DNA of 64,000 bases, taken from Cellulomonas taurus (GTDB lineage: Bacteria > Actinomycetota > Actinomycetes > Actinomycetales > Cellulomonadaceae). Made by a program: the position numbers and the translations under genes. This document shows, in pieces, positions 56,110 to 64,000 of the stretch. The DNA lies in assembly GCF_012931845.1 (NCBI RefSeq), contig NZ_CP051884.1:1860001-1924000 (forward strand). The letters run 5' to 3'. The notes beneath the pieces were generated by a model. It was not told the origin of the DNA and did no database searches. It saw nothing but the letters and a program-made list of their open reading frames with translations. Within the stretch, counting starts at the first letter, position 1. Every line of letters starts with the position of its first letter.

Positions 56110-57822
56110 ATGACCGAGAACGCCGCCCCCCGTCGCGCCCGCCCCCGACTCGGGTGGGTGCTGGGCACCCTGCTCGCCGTCGTCGTGGCCCTCGCCTTCG
56201 GGATCACCACCGCCAGCGCCCGGCTCAGCTTCGGGCCGCACGAGGCGCAGTACGACGTCACCACCGACCAGCAGCTGACCCTGGATCTCGGGCCGCTGGG
56301 GACCGTGGAACTCGACTCGCCGCTGCCGCTCGGACTCGGCGCCCGGGTGACGGTGCAGGAGATCCCGGAGAACATCGACGCGCTGGACGACATCGACACG
56401 CTGCAACAGCTCAGCGACGACGCCGCGTCCTACCTCCAGTTCTTCACCGGCCCGCAGGCGACCATCGAGAACGCCGCCCGTGCGCTGATCGTCGATGCAC
56501 TGTGGCGGACCGGCTTCGCGCTGCTGGTGATCGCGGCCGGGGTGATCGCGGCCCGGGCGCTGCTCGGCGCACCGCGCCGGACCGAGTTGGCCGAGGCCGG
56601 CCGTCGCAACCGCGGGACGCTGCTGTCGGTGACCGCCACGGTGCTGGTCGTCGCGCTGGCCCTGACCGTGTCCACCGTGCGGGAGCGCCGGGCGGCCGTG
56701 CTCGCCACCCCGGTGTCCACCGTCTTCGCCGACACCCCGCTGGACGGCGCCCGGGTCACCGGGCGGTTGGGCGGCATCATCGACACCTATGGCGGCCTGC
56801 TGGTGGACGCCTACCGGGAGAACGAGGACTTCTACGACCAGGCGGACGACGCCCTGGTCGCCGCTTGGGACGACTGGTCCGCCAAGCCCGCGGTCGAGCC
56901 CTCCGACGAGCCGACCGCGCTGGACGGGACGCCCCCGCCGTCCCCCGCCCCGTCGGCCTCCGGCTCGCCCGCCCCGTCGCCGAGCGCCACCGAGGAACCG
57001 TCCGAGCCGATCACGATGCTGCTGATCTCCGACCTGCACTGCAATGTCGGCATGGCACCGCTGATCACCTCGATGGTGGAGCTGTCGGGGGCGCAGATCG
57101 TGCTGGACGCCGGGGACACCACGATGAACGGCACCTCGGTGGAGCAGTACTGCGTCACCACCTTCGCCCGGGCGATCCCGTCCGGCGTCGACCTGATCAC
57201 CGCCCCCGGCAACCACGACTCCTCGGAGACGACCGCCCAGTACGCCAAGGCCGGGGCCACCGTGCTGGACGGCAGCGTGATCGACGTGCGCGGTGTCCGG
57301 ATCCTCGGTGACCACGACCCCAAGGCCACTCGGCTGATCATCGAACAGCAGCAGGACGAGTCGTACTCCGCGGTGGCGCGGCGGCTGCACGACGTGGCCT
57401 GCGAGGACCCGGACGGGGTGGACCTGGTGATGTTCCACAACCCCCGGGTGCCGAGCATGCTCGACGACGGGTGTGTGCCCGCGCTGCTGTCCGGCCACCT
57501 GCACTCGCGCACCGACCCGGAACAGGTCGGCGAGGGCATCCGGTACATCAGCTCCTCCACCGCCGGGGCGCAGGAGAACGAACCGCGGATCGGCCCGCTC
57601 AAGGGCACCGCGGAGATGACCCTGCTGCGCTTCGACCCGGACACCCGGTCGATCATGGACTGGCAGCTGATCGAGATCGGCACCGACGCCTCGGTGACGG
57701 TGCACAACCGCACCGCGTGGCCCACGGTCGAACCGGTGGCGGACGAGGACTCCGCGGACCCGAGCGGCGATGCGGGCGACGACCCGACCGCAGCACCGAC
57801 CGACGCGCCGACAGCGGGCTGA
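56110..57822 (+). CDS. Membrane-anchored metallophosphoesterase
   Basis: A 570-residue protein. N-terminal TM at about residues 14-35, an extracytoplasmic segment, two further helices (about 135-155 and 178-198), a Pro/Ser/Ala-rich linker (about 275-300), and a calcineurin-like phosphoesterase domain (about 302-520). The dinuclear metal motifs are all present: SDLHCN, DAGDTT, APGNHDSS, MFHNP and LSGHLHS. The phosphatase domain is probably outside the membrane. Acidic tail. TACAGT at 56096-56101 is 8 nt before the ATG, so the leader is no more than one base. Glycerate kinase follows 3 bp later. Confidence 0.9.
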   Translation: MTENAAPRRARPRLGWVLGTLLAVVVALAFGITTASARLSFGPHEAQYDVTTDQQLTLDLGPLGTVELDSPLPLGLGARVTVQEIPENIDALDDIDTLQQLSDDAASYLQFFTGPQATIENAARALIVDALWRTGFALLVIAAGVIAARALLGAPRRTELAEAGRRNRGTLLSVTATVLVVALALTVSTVRERRAAVLATPVSTVFADTPLDGARVTGRLGGIIDTYGGLLVDAYRENEDFYDQADDALVAAWDDWSAKPAVEPSDEPTALDGTPPPSPAPSASGSPAPSPSATEEPSEPITMLLISDLHCNVGMAPLITSMVELSGAQIVLDAGDTTMNGTSVEQYCVTTFARAIPSGVDLITAPGNHDSSETTAQYAKAGATVLDGSVIDVRGVRILGDHDPKATRLIIEQQQDESYSAVARRLHDVACEDPDGVDLVMFHNPRVPSMLDDGCVPALLSGHLHSRTDPEQVGEGIRYISSSTAGAQENEPRIGPLKGTAEMTLLRFDPDTRSIMDWQLIEIGTDASVTVHNRTAWPTVEPVADEDSADPSGDAGDDPTAAPTDAPTAG

Positions 57823-57825
57823 CCC

Positions 57826-58986
57826 GTGCGGGTGGTGCTCGCGCCGGACTCATTCAAGGAGTCGATGAGCGCCACCCGCGCGGCGCGGGCGATGGCAGCT
57901 GGGGTCCTGGCCGCCCACCCGGAGGCCGTGTGCGTGCTCCGGCCGATGGCGGACGGCGGCGAGGGCACGGTCGCGGCGCTGCTGGGCGGCTGGGACGACC
58001 GGTCGGCGACGGCGGCGCGGCGGATCGTGGTGCCGGTGCTCGGCCCGCTCGGCGCAGGCGTCGAGGCCGAGCTGGCGTGGCTGCCCGAGCGACGAGTGGC
58101 GGTGATCGAGTCCGCGTCGGCCGTCGGTGTGCACCTGGTCCCGCCCGGCGCACGGGACGTGCTGCGGGCCGACTCCGGCGGGGTGGGCACCCTGGTGCGG
58201 GCGGCGCTCGACCTGGGCGCCGAGCGGATCGTGCTGGGTCTTGGCGGCACCCTGACCAGTGACGGCGGCGCGGGTCTGTTGCGGGAGCTGGGCGTCCGGG
58301 TGCTGGACCGGCACGGCGAGCCGCTGCCACCCGGGGTGCCGCTGGACGTCGCCACCCTCGACCCGACCGACCTCGACCCCCGACTGGCCCGCGCCCGGAT
58401 CGACCTGGCCTGCGACGTGACGAATCCGCTGCTCGGGCCGGAGGGGGCGGCGGCGGTCTTCGCCCCGCAGAAGGGGGCGACCCCGGAACAGGTGCCGATC
58501 ATCGAGGCGGCGCTGAGCCGGATGGCCGGGTTGCTGGACGGGGTGGCGGTGCGCGTGGGGTCGCGCGGCTCTGGCGGCTCTGGCGGCTCAGCGTCGGTTG
58601 CCGGGGGTGGCGCAGCAGGTGGGCTGGGTGCCGCGTTACTGGCCCTGGGCGCTCGGATGCGGCCGGGGGTGCAGGTGGTCGCCGAGGCGGTCGGGCTGGC
58701 CGAGGCGATCGCGGGGGCCGACCTGGTGCTCACCGGTGAGGGCCGGGTGGACCGGCAGACGCTGGCCGGGAAGGTGCCGTCCGGGGTGTCCGCCCTCGCC
58801 CGTGCGGCGGGGGTGCCGGTGATCGTCCTCGGCGGTGGGGTGGACAGCAGCGCCGACCTGTCGCCGTTGGGCGCCCGCGCGGTGCACGGCATCGCGGACG
58901 GGTTGCCGCTGGCCGAGGCGCTCCGGCGGGGTCCGGAGCTGCTCACCGCGGCCACCGCCCGCGTGCTCCGCGACCTCGCGACCTGA
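57826..58986 (+). CDS. Glycerate kinase (GarK/GlxK family)
   Basis: A 386-residue glycerate 2-kinase type I. Diagnostic strings are VVLAPDSFKESMSATRAA, RPMADGGEGTVAALL, SASAVGVHLVP, LGLGGTLTSDGGAGLL and LTGEGRVDRQTLAGKVPSGV (core GEGRVDRQTL). Phosphorylates D-glycerate, feeding photorespiratory-like or glyoxylate metabolism. Near residue 245 there is a Gly/Ser repeat (GSGGSGGS) that is probably a loop. GTG start 3 bp after the metallophosphatase stop. Confidence 0.94.
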   Translation: MRVVLAPDSFKESMSATRAARAMAAGVLAAHPEAVCVLRPMADGGEGTVAALLGGWDDRSATAARRIVVPVLGPLGAGVEAELAWLPERRVAVIESASAVGVHLVPPGARDVLRADSGGVGTLVRAALDLGAERIVLGLGGTLTSDGGAGLLRELGVRVLDRHGEPLPPGVPLDVATLDPTDLDPRLARARIDLACDVTNPLLGPEGAAAVFAPQKGATPEQVPIIEAALSRMAGLLDGVAVRVGSRGSGGSGGSASVAGGGAAGGLGAALLALGARMRPGVQVVAEAVGLAEAIAGADLVLTGEGRVDRQTLAGKVPSGVSALARAAGVPVIVLGGGVDSSADLSPLGARAVHGIADGLPLAEALRRGPELLTAATARVLRDLAT

Positions 58987-59196
58987 ACCAGCGGCCGCAC
59001 CCACCCGGACCACAGCGCCGATGGCGCTCGCCCCGCCCACCCCCTGGCCGCCCCGCCGACCGTGCTGACTCCGGCGACCCGCTGACCACGGTGACCTCGC
59101 CACCGGCTCTCCCCCTCCACGACCAGCGCCGATACCCTCGTGTCGTCATCGCACCACCCGTCCGTCCTCGCGGCGGACCCGGACCCGGGAGCACCC

Positions 59197-59643
59197 GTGG
59201 GCTACGAGCTCGGCACCGACGGACCGTCGTCGATCGTGGTGGGCGTGGACGGTTCGGATCCGTCGCTGCGCGCCGCGTCCTACGCGCTCGGCCAGGCCCG
59301 CCGACAGGGCTGCCGACTGGTGGCGGTGTACGCCCGCAGCACCACCGGAGGGATCGCCTCGGCGCTGGACGCCAGCGGGGCGGCCCGGGGCGCGATGCTC
59401 GCCGCGCAGGACGAGGTCGAGTTCCTGCTGCGCCGCGCCCACCTCACCGAGACGCACGGCGTCGACACCGAACTGCTGATCCGCCCGGGCGACCCGTTCC
59501 AGGTGCTCTCCGAGGTCGCCCACGAGGTACGCGCCGACTGCGTGGTGGTCGGCTCCTCGGCGTCCCTCGGCCACCGGATCGCGGGGTCGCTCGCGGTCCG
59601 GCTGGTCCGCAACGCGCACTGGCCGGTCACCGTCGTGCCCTGA
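59197..59643 (+). CDS. Universal stress protein family (UspA-like)
   Basis: A single-domain Usp of 148 residues. VVGVDGSDPSLRAASYAL is the N-terminal strand and helix; VVGSSASLGHRIAGSLAVRLVRNAHWPVTVV (core GSSASLGHRIAGS) is the ATP-loop region. In ATP-binding Usp the loop is G-x2-G-x9-G-S; here the second Gly is Ala and spacing is altered, so nucleotide binding is doubtful. GTG 59197 has GGGAG 5 nt upstream and gives standard length. A longer frame from GTG 59140 adds 19 residues of low similarity. Confidence 0.85.
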   Translation: MGYELGTDGPSSIVVGVDGSDPSLRAASYALGQARRQGCRLVAVYARSTTGGIASALDASGAARGAMLAAQDEVEFLLRRAHLTETHGVDTELLIRPGDPFQVLSEVAHEVRADCVVVGSSASLGHRIAGSLAVRLVRNAHWPVTVVP

Positions 59644-59724
59644 CCGCGGCGCGAACCCGCCCGGTGTGTCCTGGTTGGCGGTGATCCCTGGCGATTCGCG
59701 CCGACACCGACACCGCCCGGCGAA

Positions 59725-59747
59725 CGGGTGAGCTGCTCGTTCACCCG
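59725..59747. promoter_or_regulatory. Inverted repeat upstream of the subtilisin gene
   Basis: CGGGTGA (59725-59731) pairs with TCACCCG (59741-59747); CGGGTGAG recurs directly at 59746. It may be an operator for the protease gene or the terminator of the stress protein gene. Confidence 0.3.
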
Positions 59748-59884
59748 GGTGAGCGGTCACATTCGTCTGCAGTGAAGCGGTTCTGAACCGATGGAGACAG
59801 TAGCGCTGGGGGGCGTCGCGCTCGCCTCCCCCCGGCGGTCGCGGCCTTCCGGCGTCGTCTTGTCGTCGTCCGCGAGGAACCCTC

Positions 59885-61438
59885 ATGCGTCACCCCCTCC
59901 ACCGCTCGGCCCCCCGGCCCGCCCGGGGCCATGGCCCGTCCCGCGCCCTCGCGCTGGTGACCACGGCCGTCCTGCTCGGCACGCTCAGCCCCGCCGTGGC
60001 CCAGGCGGTCTCCGCCGACCCCGCCCCGTCCAGCACCGGAGCCGCCACCGCTGAGCCGACGCCTTGGGGCCAGTCGATCCGGCGCGACGAGTCCCAGCCC
60101 TCCCCCGCGCCGACGCAGGGCCCGACCGGGAGCGTGCCGGTGGACCCGACGATCTCCGGCCCGGCGGCCGGCAGCGGCACCCCGCAGGTCGGCGTCGGCC
60201 CCGATGCCCCGCTCCCGACGACCACCGAGGACCCGTCGTCGACGGCCGCGCCGACTCCGGAACCCGCACCGGCACAGGCACCGGTCGAGGGCGCCGTCAC
60301 CGACACCCCGGCGGACGAACCGACCACCCCCATGCTGGTCACCCTGGCGCCGGGCACCGATGTGGCGGCCGCCGCCGCCGACGCCACCGCCGGCGACGCC
60401 TCCGCGGTCGCGGACGTCTACCCCGCCGTCACCGGGTTCGCCGCCGACCTCACCGCGAGCGCCATCGCCGACCTGGACGCCGACCCACGGGTGATCGCCG
60501 TCGAGCCGGATGGCGCGGTGTCCGCCACCGCGACCGAGCGCCCGCCGACCTGGGGTCTGGACCGGATCGATCAGGCCGATCTCCCGCTGTCCGGCACCTA
60601 CACCTACACGTACACCGGCCGAGGCGTGACCGCCTACGTGCTGGACACCGGGATCCTGGCCACCCACCGCGAATTCGGCGGCCGGGTCGGATCCGGCTTC
60701 ACCGCGGTGCAGGACGGTCGGGGCACCACGGACTGCCACGGGCACGGCACCCACGTGGCCGGAACGATCGGCGGGGCGACCTACGGCGTCGCCAAGCAGG
60801 TCACGCTGGTGCCGGTCCGGGTGCTCGGTTGCGACGGCCGGGGCACCTTCAGCCAGCTCATCGCCGGGATCGACTGGATCATCGAGCACCACCAGCCCGG
60901 CCAGCCCGCGGTGGCGAACATCAGCCTCGGCGGGGTCGAGAACTCCGTGGTCAACGACGCGGTGGCCCGACTGGTCGCCAGCGGCGTCGTGGTCGCGGTC
61001 GCCGCGGGCAACGACAATCGGAACGCCTGCGAGACCTCCCCGGCCAGCGCCCCGGAGGCGATCACGGTGGGGGCGAGCACCACCAGCGATCGCCGGTGGG
61101 CCAGCTCCAACTGGGGGCCGTGCCTGGACCTGTTCGCCCCCGGCGAGTACATCTTGTCGGCGACCTACCGCAGCACGACGTCGACCGCCTCGATGTCCGG
61201 CACGTCGATGGCGGCCCCGCACGTGGCCGGTGCCGCCGCGTTGGCCCTCCAGAGCACTCCGCAGGCGACACCGGCGCAGGTGTGGCAGCAGCTGGCCTCG
61301 GTCAGTTCGGCGAACCGGATTACCGACGCCGGTGCCGGCTCGAACCCGCGGCTGCTGCGCATCCCGCCGTCGACGGTCACCGTCAACGCGGTGCTCGGCC
61401 GGGCGGTGTCCTACAGCTCGCTCACGGGTCGAGGGTGA
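59885..61438 (+). CDS. Secreted subtilisin-family serine protease (proteinase K-like)
   Basis: A 517-residue S8A peptidase. Signal peptide (about residues 1-42), a 105-residue Pro/Thr/Ala-rich region, an inhibitor I9 propeptide (about 147-215; [10 protein letters not shown]), then the catalytic domain from about 220. The triad is D254 (VLDTGI), H287 ([10 protein letters not shown]) and S441 ([11 protein letters not shown]). Three cysteine-bearing loops (DCHGH, LGCDG, NACETS) match the disulfides of proteinase K-like enzymes. GAGGA precedes ATG. Its end overlaps the remnant of a GNAT gene by 17 bp. Confidence 0.93.
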   Translation: MRHPLHRSAPRPARGHGPSRALALVTTAVLLGTLSPAVAQAVSADPAPSSTGAATAEPTPWGQSIRRDESQPSPAPTQGPTGSVPVDPTISGPAAGSGTPQVGVGPDAPLPTTTEDPSSTAAPTPEPAPAQAPVEGAVTDTPADEPTTPMLVTLAPGTDVAAAAADATAGDASAVADVYPAVTGFAADLTASAIADLDADPRVIAVEPDGAVSATATERPPTWGLDRIDQADLPLSGTYTYTYTGRGVTAYVLDTGILATHREFGGRVGSGFTAVQDGRGTTDCHGHGTHVAGTIGGATYGVAKQVTLVPVRVLGCDGRGTFSQLIAGIDWIIEHHQPGQPAVANISLGGVENSVVNDAVARLVASGVVVAVAAGNDNRNACETSPASAPEAITVGASTTSDRRWASSNWGPCLDLFAPGEYILSATYRSTTSTASMSGTSMAAPHVAGAAALALQSTPQATPAQVWQQLASVSSANRITDAGAGSNPRLLRIPPSTVTVNAVLGRAVSYSSLTGRG

Positions 61439-61745
61439 GCCACCGCTCCGTCACCCGGTAGCCGACCGCCTGGTTCATTCCCAGGCTGGCGGCGTTGCTC
61501 CCGGCACCCCCGGTCCCGAACACCCGCACCCCGTCCGCCGCGAGCGCGAGCACCGAGGCCGCCTTCACCGCCGTCGCCACCCCCGCCCCCCGGTGGGGGA
61601 CCGCACCGAGGTGAAGGCGGTCTCCGCGCCGCGCGCCCTCGGCGTCCAGGTCGGGTCGTGGGGTGGCCGGGCCGACCGGGTGATGACCGCGGGTGTCGAG
61701 AGCCAGCCGACCTGGGGAGGGACCACGGAATTCGGGTAACGTCGC
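61422..61745 (-). pseudogene. Decayed GNAT acetyltransferase (frameshift and missing N-terminus)
   Basis: The last 65 codons on the minus strand read as the C-terminal half of a GNAT domain: PHRGAGVATAVKAASVLALAADGVRVF is cut here as HRGAGVATAVKA, with SNAASLGMNQAVGYRV to follow. The preceding strand, WTPRARGAETAFTSVR, continues in a neighbouring frame and breaks at a run TCCCCC near 61598, so an indel separates the two parts. No N-terminal domain is found before the promoter of the GH3 gene. The residue of a formerly full-size gene is the simplest view. Confidence 0.6.
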
Positions 61746-61774
61746 CCGGACCACTCAGCGAGGAGAGCGCTTCC

Positions 61775-64000
61775 ATGAACGACGGCACGACCGGCCTGAC
61801 CCCCGATTCCCTGGCCCAGGCATCGACCACGGTGCTGGACGAGGACCGGCATGTCGACCCCGAACTCGCCCGGCTCGCCCGGCGCGCGGCAGCCGACGGG
61901 GCAGTGCTGCTCCGCAACGGTGGCACGCTGCCGCTGGCGACCGACGCGCGTGTGGCGCTGTTCGGCCGGGTGCAGATCGACTACTTCACCGTGGGCTACG
62001 GCTCCGGCGGCGACGTGAACGCCCCGTACTCGTGGAACCTGCTGGACGGTCTGCGGGACGCCGGCGTCGCCGTCGACGCCGAGCTGGCCGCCGTCTACAC
62101 CGACTGGTCCGCCGCGCACCGCCCCGACCCCGGCGAGTGGGGCACCTGGCCGCGGTCCTTCGACGAGATGCCGCTGGACGACACCCTGGTCGCCGCGGCG
62201 GCCGAGCGGACGGATCTGGCGGTGGTCGTCATCGGCCGGGCCGCGGGCGAGTCGCGGGACAACACCCTGGAGCAGGGCAGCTTCCTGCTCACCGACGACG
62301 AGCGCACCATGCTCACCCAGGTCACCGCCGCCTTCGACCGGGTGGTCCTGGTGCTGGACATCGGCAGCACGATGGACCTGAGCTGGCTGGAGGAGGACTT
62401 CGGCCGCCGGATCGACGCGGTGCTGCTCGCCTGGCAGGGCGGGATGGAGTCCGGCCGTGCGGTGGCTGACCTGCTCACCGGGACCGTCTCCCCCAGCGGA
62501 CGACTGACCGACTCCGTGGCGCTCAGCTACCCGGACTACCCCACCGCTGGGAACTTCGGGCACCCGGACGTCAACGTCTACGCCGAGGACATCTACGTCG
62601 GCTACCGGTTCTTCCAGACCTTCGCCCCCGAGCGGGTGCAGTTCCCCTTCGGCTTCGGCCTGGGCTACACCACCTTCGACCTGACCGACGACGGCTCGAC
62701 CGTCCAGGGCGAGACCGCCACCGTCCGCACCCGGGTCACCAACACCGGCGACCGGCCCGGGCGGCACACCGTGCAGGTGTACGCGGCCCGGCCGCAGGGC
62801 GCCCTCGGTCAGCCGCTGCTCACCCTGGCCGCCTTCGGCAAGACCGGCGAGCTGGCTCCCGGCGACTCCACCGTGGTCACCCTGACCGTCGACCTCGCGG
62901 AGCTGGCCAGTTACGACGACTCCGGCTCCACCGGTCACCGGCACGCCTGGGTGCTCGAGGCCGGTGAGTACGCCCTGCAGGTCGGTGCCGATGTCCGCGA
63001 CGCCGGTCAGCGACTCCCCGTGGCGACGTTCACCGTCGACGACACCCGGGTCGTCCAGCAGCTGCGGCAGGCCATCGCCCCCGACCCCGCCCACCCGTTC
63101 GTGCGGATGCGTCCCACCGCCGAGGACGGCAGCTTCCGGGTGACCTGGGAGGAGACGCCGACCAGCACCGTGGACCGGGCCGAGCGAATCACCGCCGACC
63201 TGCCGACCGAACTGACACCGACCGGGGCCCGCCTCACCCTCGCGGACGTCGCCGCCGGTCGGGCCACCGTCGAGGAGCTGGTCGCCGACCTCAGCCCGAT
63301 CGAGCTGGAGGCGCTCACCCGCGGCGACTACGTGATGGACAGCAAGCTCGGCGCCCCCGGCAACGCCGGTGTGCTCGGCGGCACCATCGAGTCGCTGCGC
63401 GCCCGGGGCATCGCGGCGGTCACCACCACCGACGGCCCCTCCGGCATCCGACTGTCCGCCTACGCCAGCCTGCTGCCCTGCGGCACCGCATTGGCCGCGA
63501 CCTGGGACCCGGAGCTGGTGCAGGCACTGGCCACCGCCCACGGCGCGGAGATGGTCGCCAAGGGCTCCGACATCCTGCTCAGCCCGGGGATGAACATCCA
63601 CCGCGACCCGCTGTGCGGCCGCAACTTCGAGTACCTGTCCGAGGACCCGCTGGTCACCGGCCGGATCGCCGGAGCCATCGTGCGCGGCATCCAGGCGAAC
63701 GGGGTCGCCGCCTGCCCCAAGCACTTCGCGGCGAACAACCAGGAGGAGAACCGCAACCGCAACGACTCCCGGGTGTCCGAGCGCGCCCTGCGGGAGATCT
63801 ACCTGCGCGGCTTCCAGATCGTCGTCACCGAGGCGCGGCCGCAGACGATCATGACCAGCTACAACAAGATCAACGGCGTGTGGGCGCACTACCACCACGA
63901 CCTGGTCACCACCGTGCTGCGCGAGGAGTGGGGCTACACCGGGCTGGTGATGACCGACTGGTGGATGCAGCCCGCCACCGACCCCGATTTCCCGGCGCTG
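61775..64000 (+). CDS. GH3 beta-glucosidase with swapped domain order (3' end outside window)
   Basis: 742 residues visible; the frame is open at the window end. Instead of the usual N- then C-terminal GH3 order, the C-terminal alpha/beta sandwich comes first (about residues 30-260: RAAADGAVLLRNGGTLPL, VVVIGRAAGESRDN), then a fibronectin type III-like domain (about 290-410: FPFGFGLGYTTF, TVQVYAARP), and then the TIM barrel from about 490 (RGIAAVTTTDGPSGIR, LLSPGMNIHRDPLCGRNFEYLSEDP cut as SPGMNIHRDPLCGRNFEY). The nucleophile Asp is D728 in VMTDWW. AGGAG lies upstream of ATG 61775. No signal peptide, so the enzyme is likely cytosolic and acts on imported oligosaccharides. Confidence 0.92.
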   Translation, partial: MNDGTTGLTPDSLAQASTTVLDEDRHVDPELARLARRAAADGAVLLRNGGTLPLATDARVALFGRVQIDYFTVGYGSGGDVNAPYSWNLLDGLRDAGVAVDAELAAVYTDWSAAHRPDPGEWGTWPRSFDEMPLDDTLVAAAAERTDLAVVVIGRAAGESRDNTLEQGSFLLTDDERTMLTQVTAAFDRVVLVLDIGSTMDLSWLEEDFGRRIDAVLLAWQGGMESGRAVADLLTGTVSPSGRLTDSVALSYPDYPTAGNFGHPDVNVYAEDIYVGYRFFQTFAPERVQFPFGFGLGYTTFDLTDDGSTVQGETATVRTRVTNTGDRPGRHTVQVYAARPQGALGQPLLTLAAFGKTGELAPGDSTVVTLTVDLAELASYDDSGSTGHRHAWVLEAGEYALQVGADVRDAGQRLPVATFTVDDTRVVQQLRQAIAPDPAHPFVRMRPTAEDGSFRVTWEETPTSTVDRAERITADLPTELTPTGARLTLADVAAGRATVEELVADLSPIELEALTRGDYVMDSKLGAPGNAGVLGGTIESLRARGIAAVTTTDGPSGIRLSAYASLLPCGTALAATWDPELVQALATAHGAEMVAKGSDILLSPGMNIHRDPLCGRNFEYLSEDPLVTGRIAGAIVRGIQANGVAACPKHFAANNQEENRNRNDSRVSERALREIYLRGFQIVVTEARPQTIMTSYNKINGVWAHYHHDLVTTVLREEWGYTGLVMTDWWMQPATDPDFPAL

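Noticed and set aside
59140-59196. N-terminal extension of the universal stress protein from GTG 59140
   Set aside because: A better Shine-Dalgarno precedes GTG 59197 and the extension is low complexity; kept only as an alternative.

Overview
The window is chromosomal DNA from a GC-rich actinobacterium. Two markers fix this: a complete Pup-proteasome locus (arc, dop, pup, prcB, prcA, pafA) and mshC of mycothiol synthesis. TANNNT -10 boxes next to leaderless starts and GTG starts fit the same group. A Micrococcales member close to Cellulomonas and relatives is my inference from gene content; no rRNA is present to confirm it. I see no transposase, integrase, phage gene, CRISPR array or tRNA.

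Layout. 0-7.2 kb: an MBL-fold hydrolase cut by the window edge, two DUF4190 membrane proteins with Cys-rich repeat tails, an acyl-CoA dehydrogenase-like gene divergent from a YciI gene, and two tandem TerC genes behind a yybP-ykoY manganese riboswitch whose architecture is readable base by base. 7.2-12.5 kb: uvrB, pcp, coaE, hisF and an FKBP lipoprotein. 12.6-23.6 kb: the proteasome locus pafA-prcA-prcB-pup-dop and arc-trmI, all on the minus strand. A DUF4956 / VTC-domain / Cthe_2159-like lipoprotein module sits between arc and dop, bounded by hairpins. 23.6-36 kb: a site-2 protease, RecB-like nuclease, XRE regulator with an aldo/keto reductase, rtcB, a HAD phosphatase, a chemoreceptor, a DNA glycosylase-annotated protein, a family-A polymerase and a PAC2 protein with a kinase-like partner.

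36-44 kb is the most system-like region. A minus-strand operon (permease, binding protein, ATPase, SIS isomerase, FGGY kinase, transaldolase-like protein) diverges from a SorC regulator plus an epimerase gene. Palindromic operators, one of them over the regulator's start codon, lie in between. I read it as an uncharacterised pentose, pentulose or pentitol uptake and catabolic system.

44-64 kb: mshC, corA, uppP, a second aldo/keto reductase, a 30-bp tandem repeat, an acidic protein, DUF5703, M20 and M3 peptidases, a GNAT protein, a fructosamine kinase-type protein, a PASTA lipoprotein, a CDF transporter, a membrane metallophosphatase, glycerate kinase, a universal stress protein, a secreted subtilisin, a decayed GNAT gene, and a GH3 beta-glucosidase with swapped domain order running off the end.

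Across the window at least thirteen genes start with TANNNT placed 6-7 nt before ATG or GTG and without a Shine-Dalgarno, which points to widespread leaderless transcription and was used to choose several starts.
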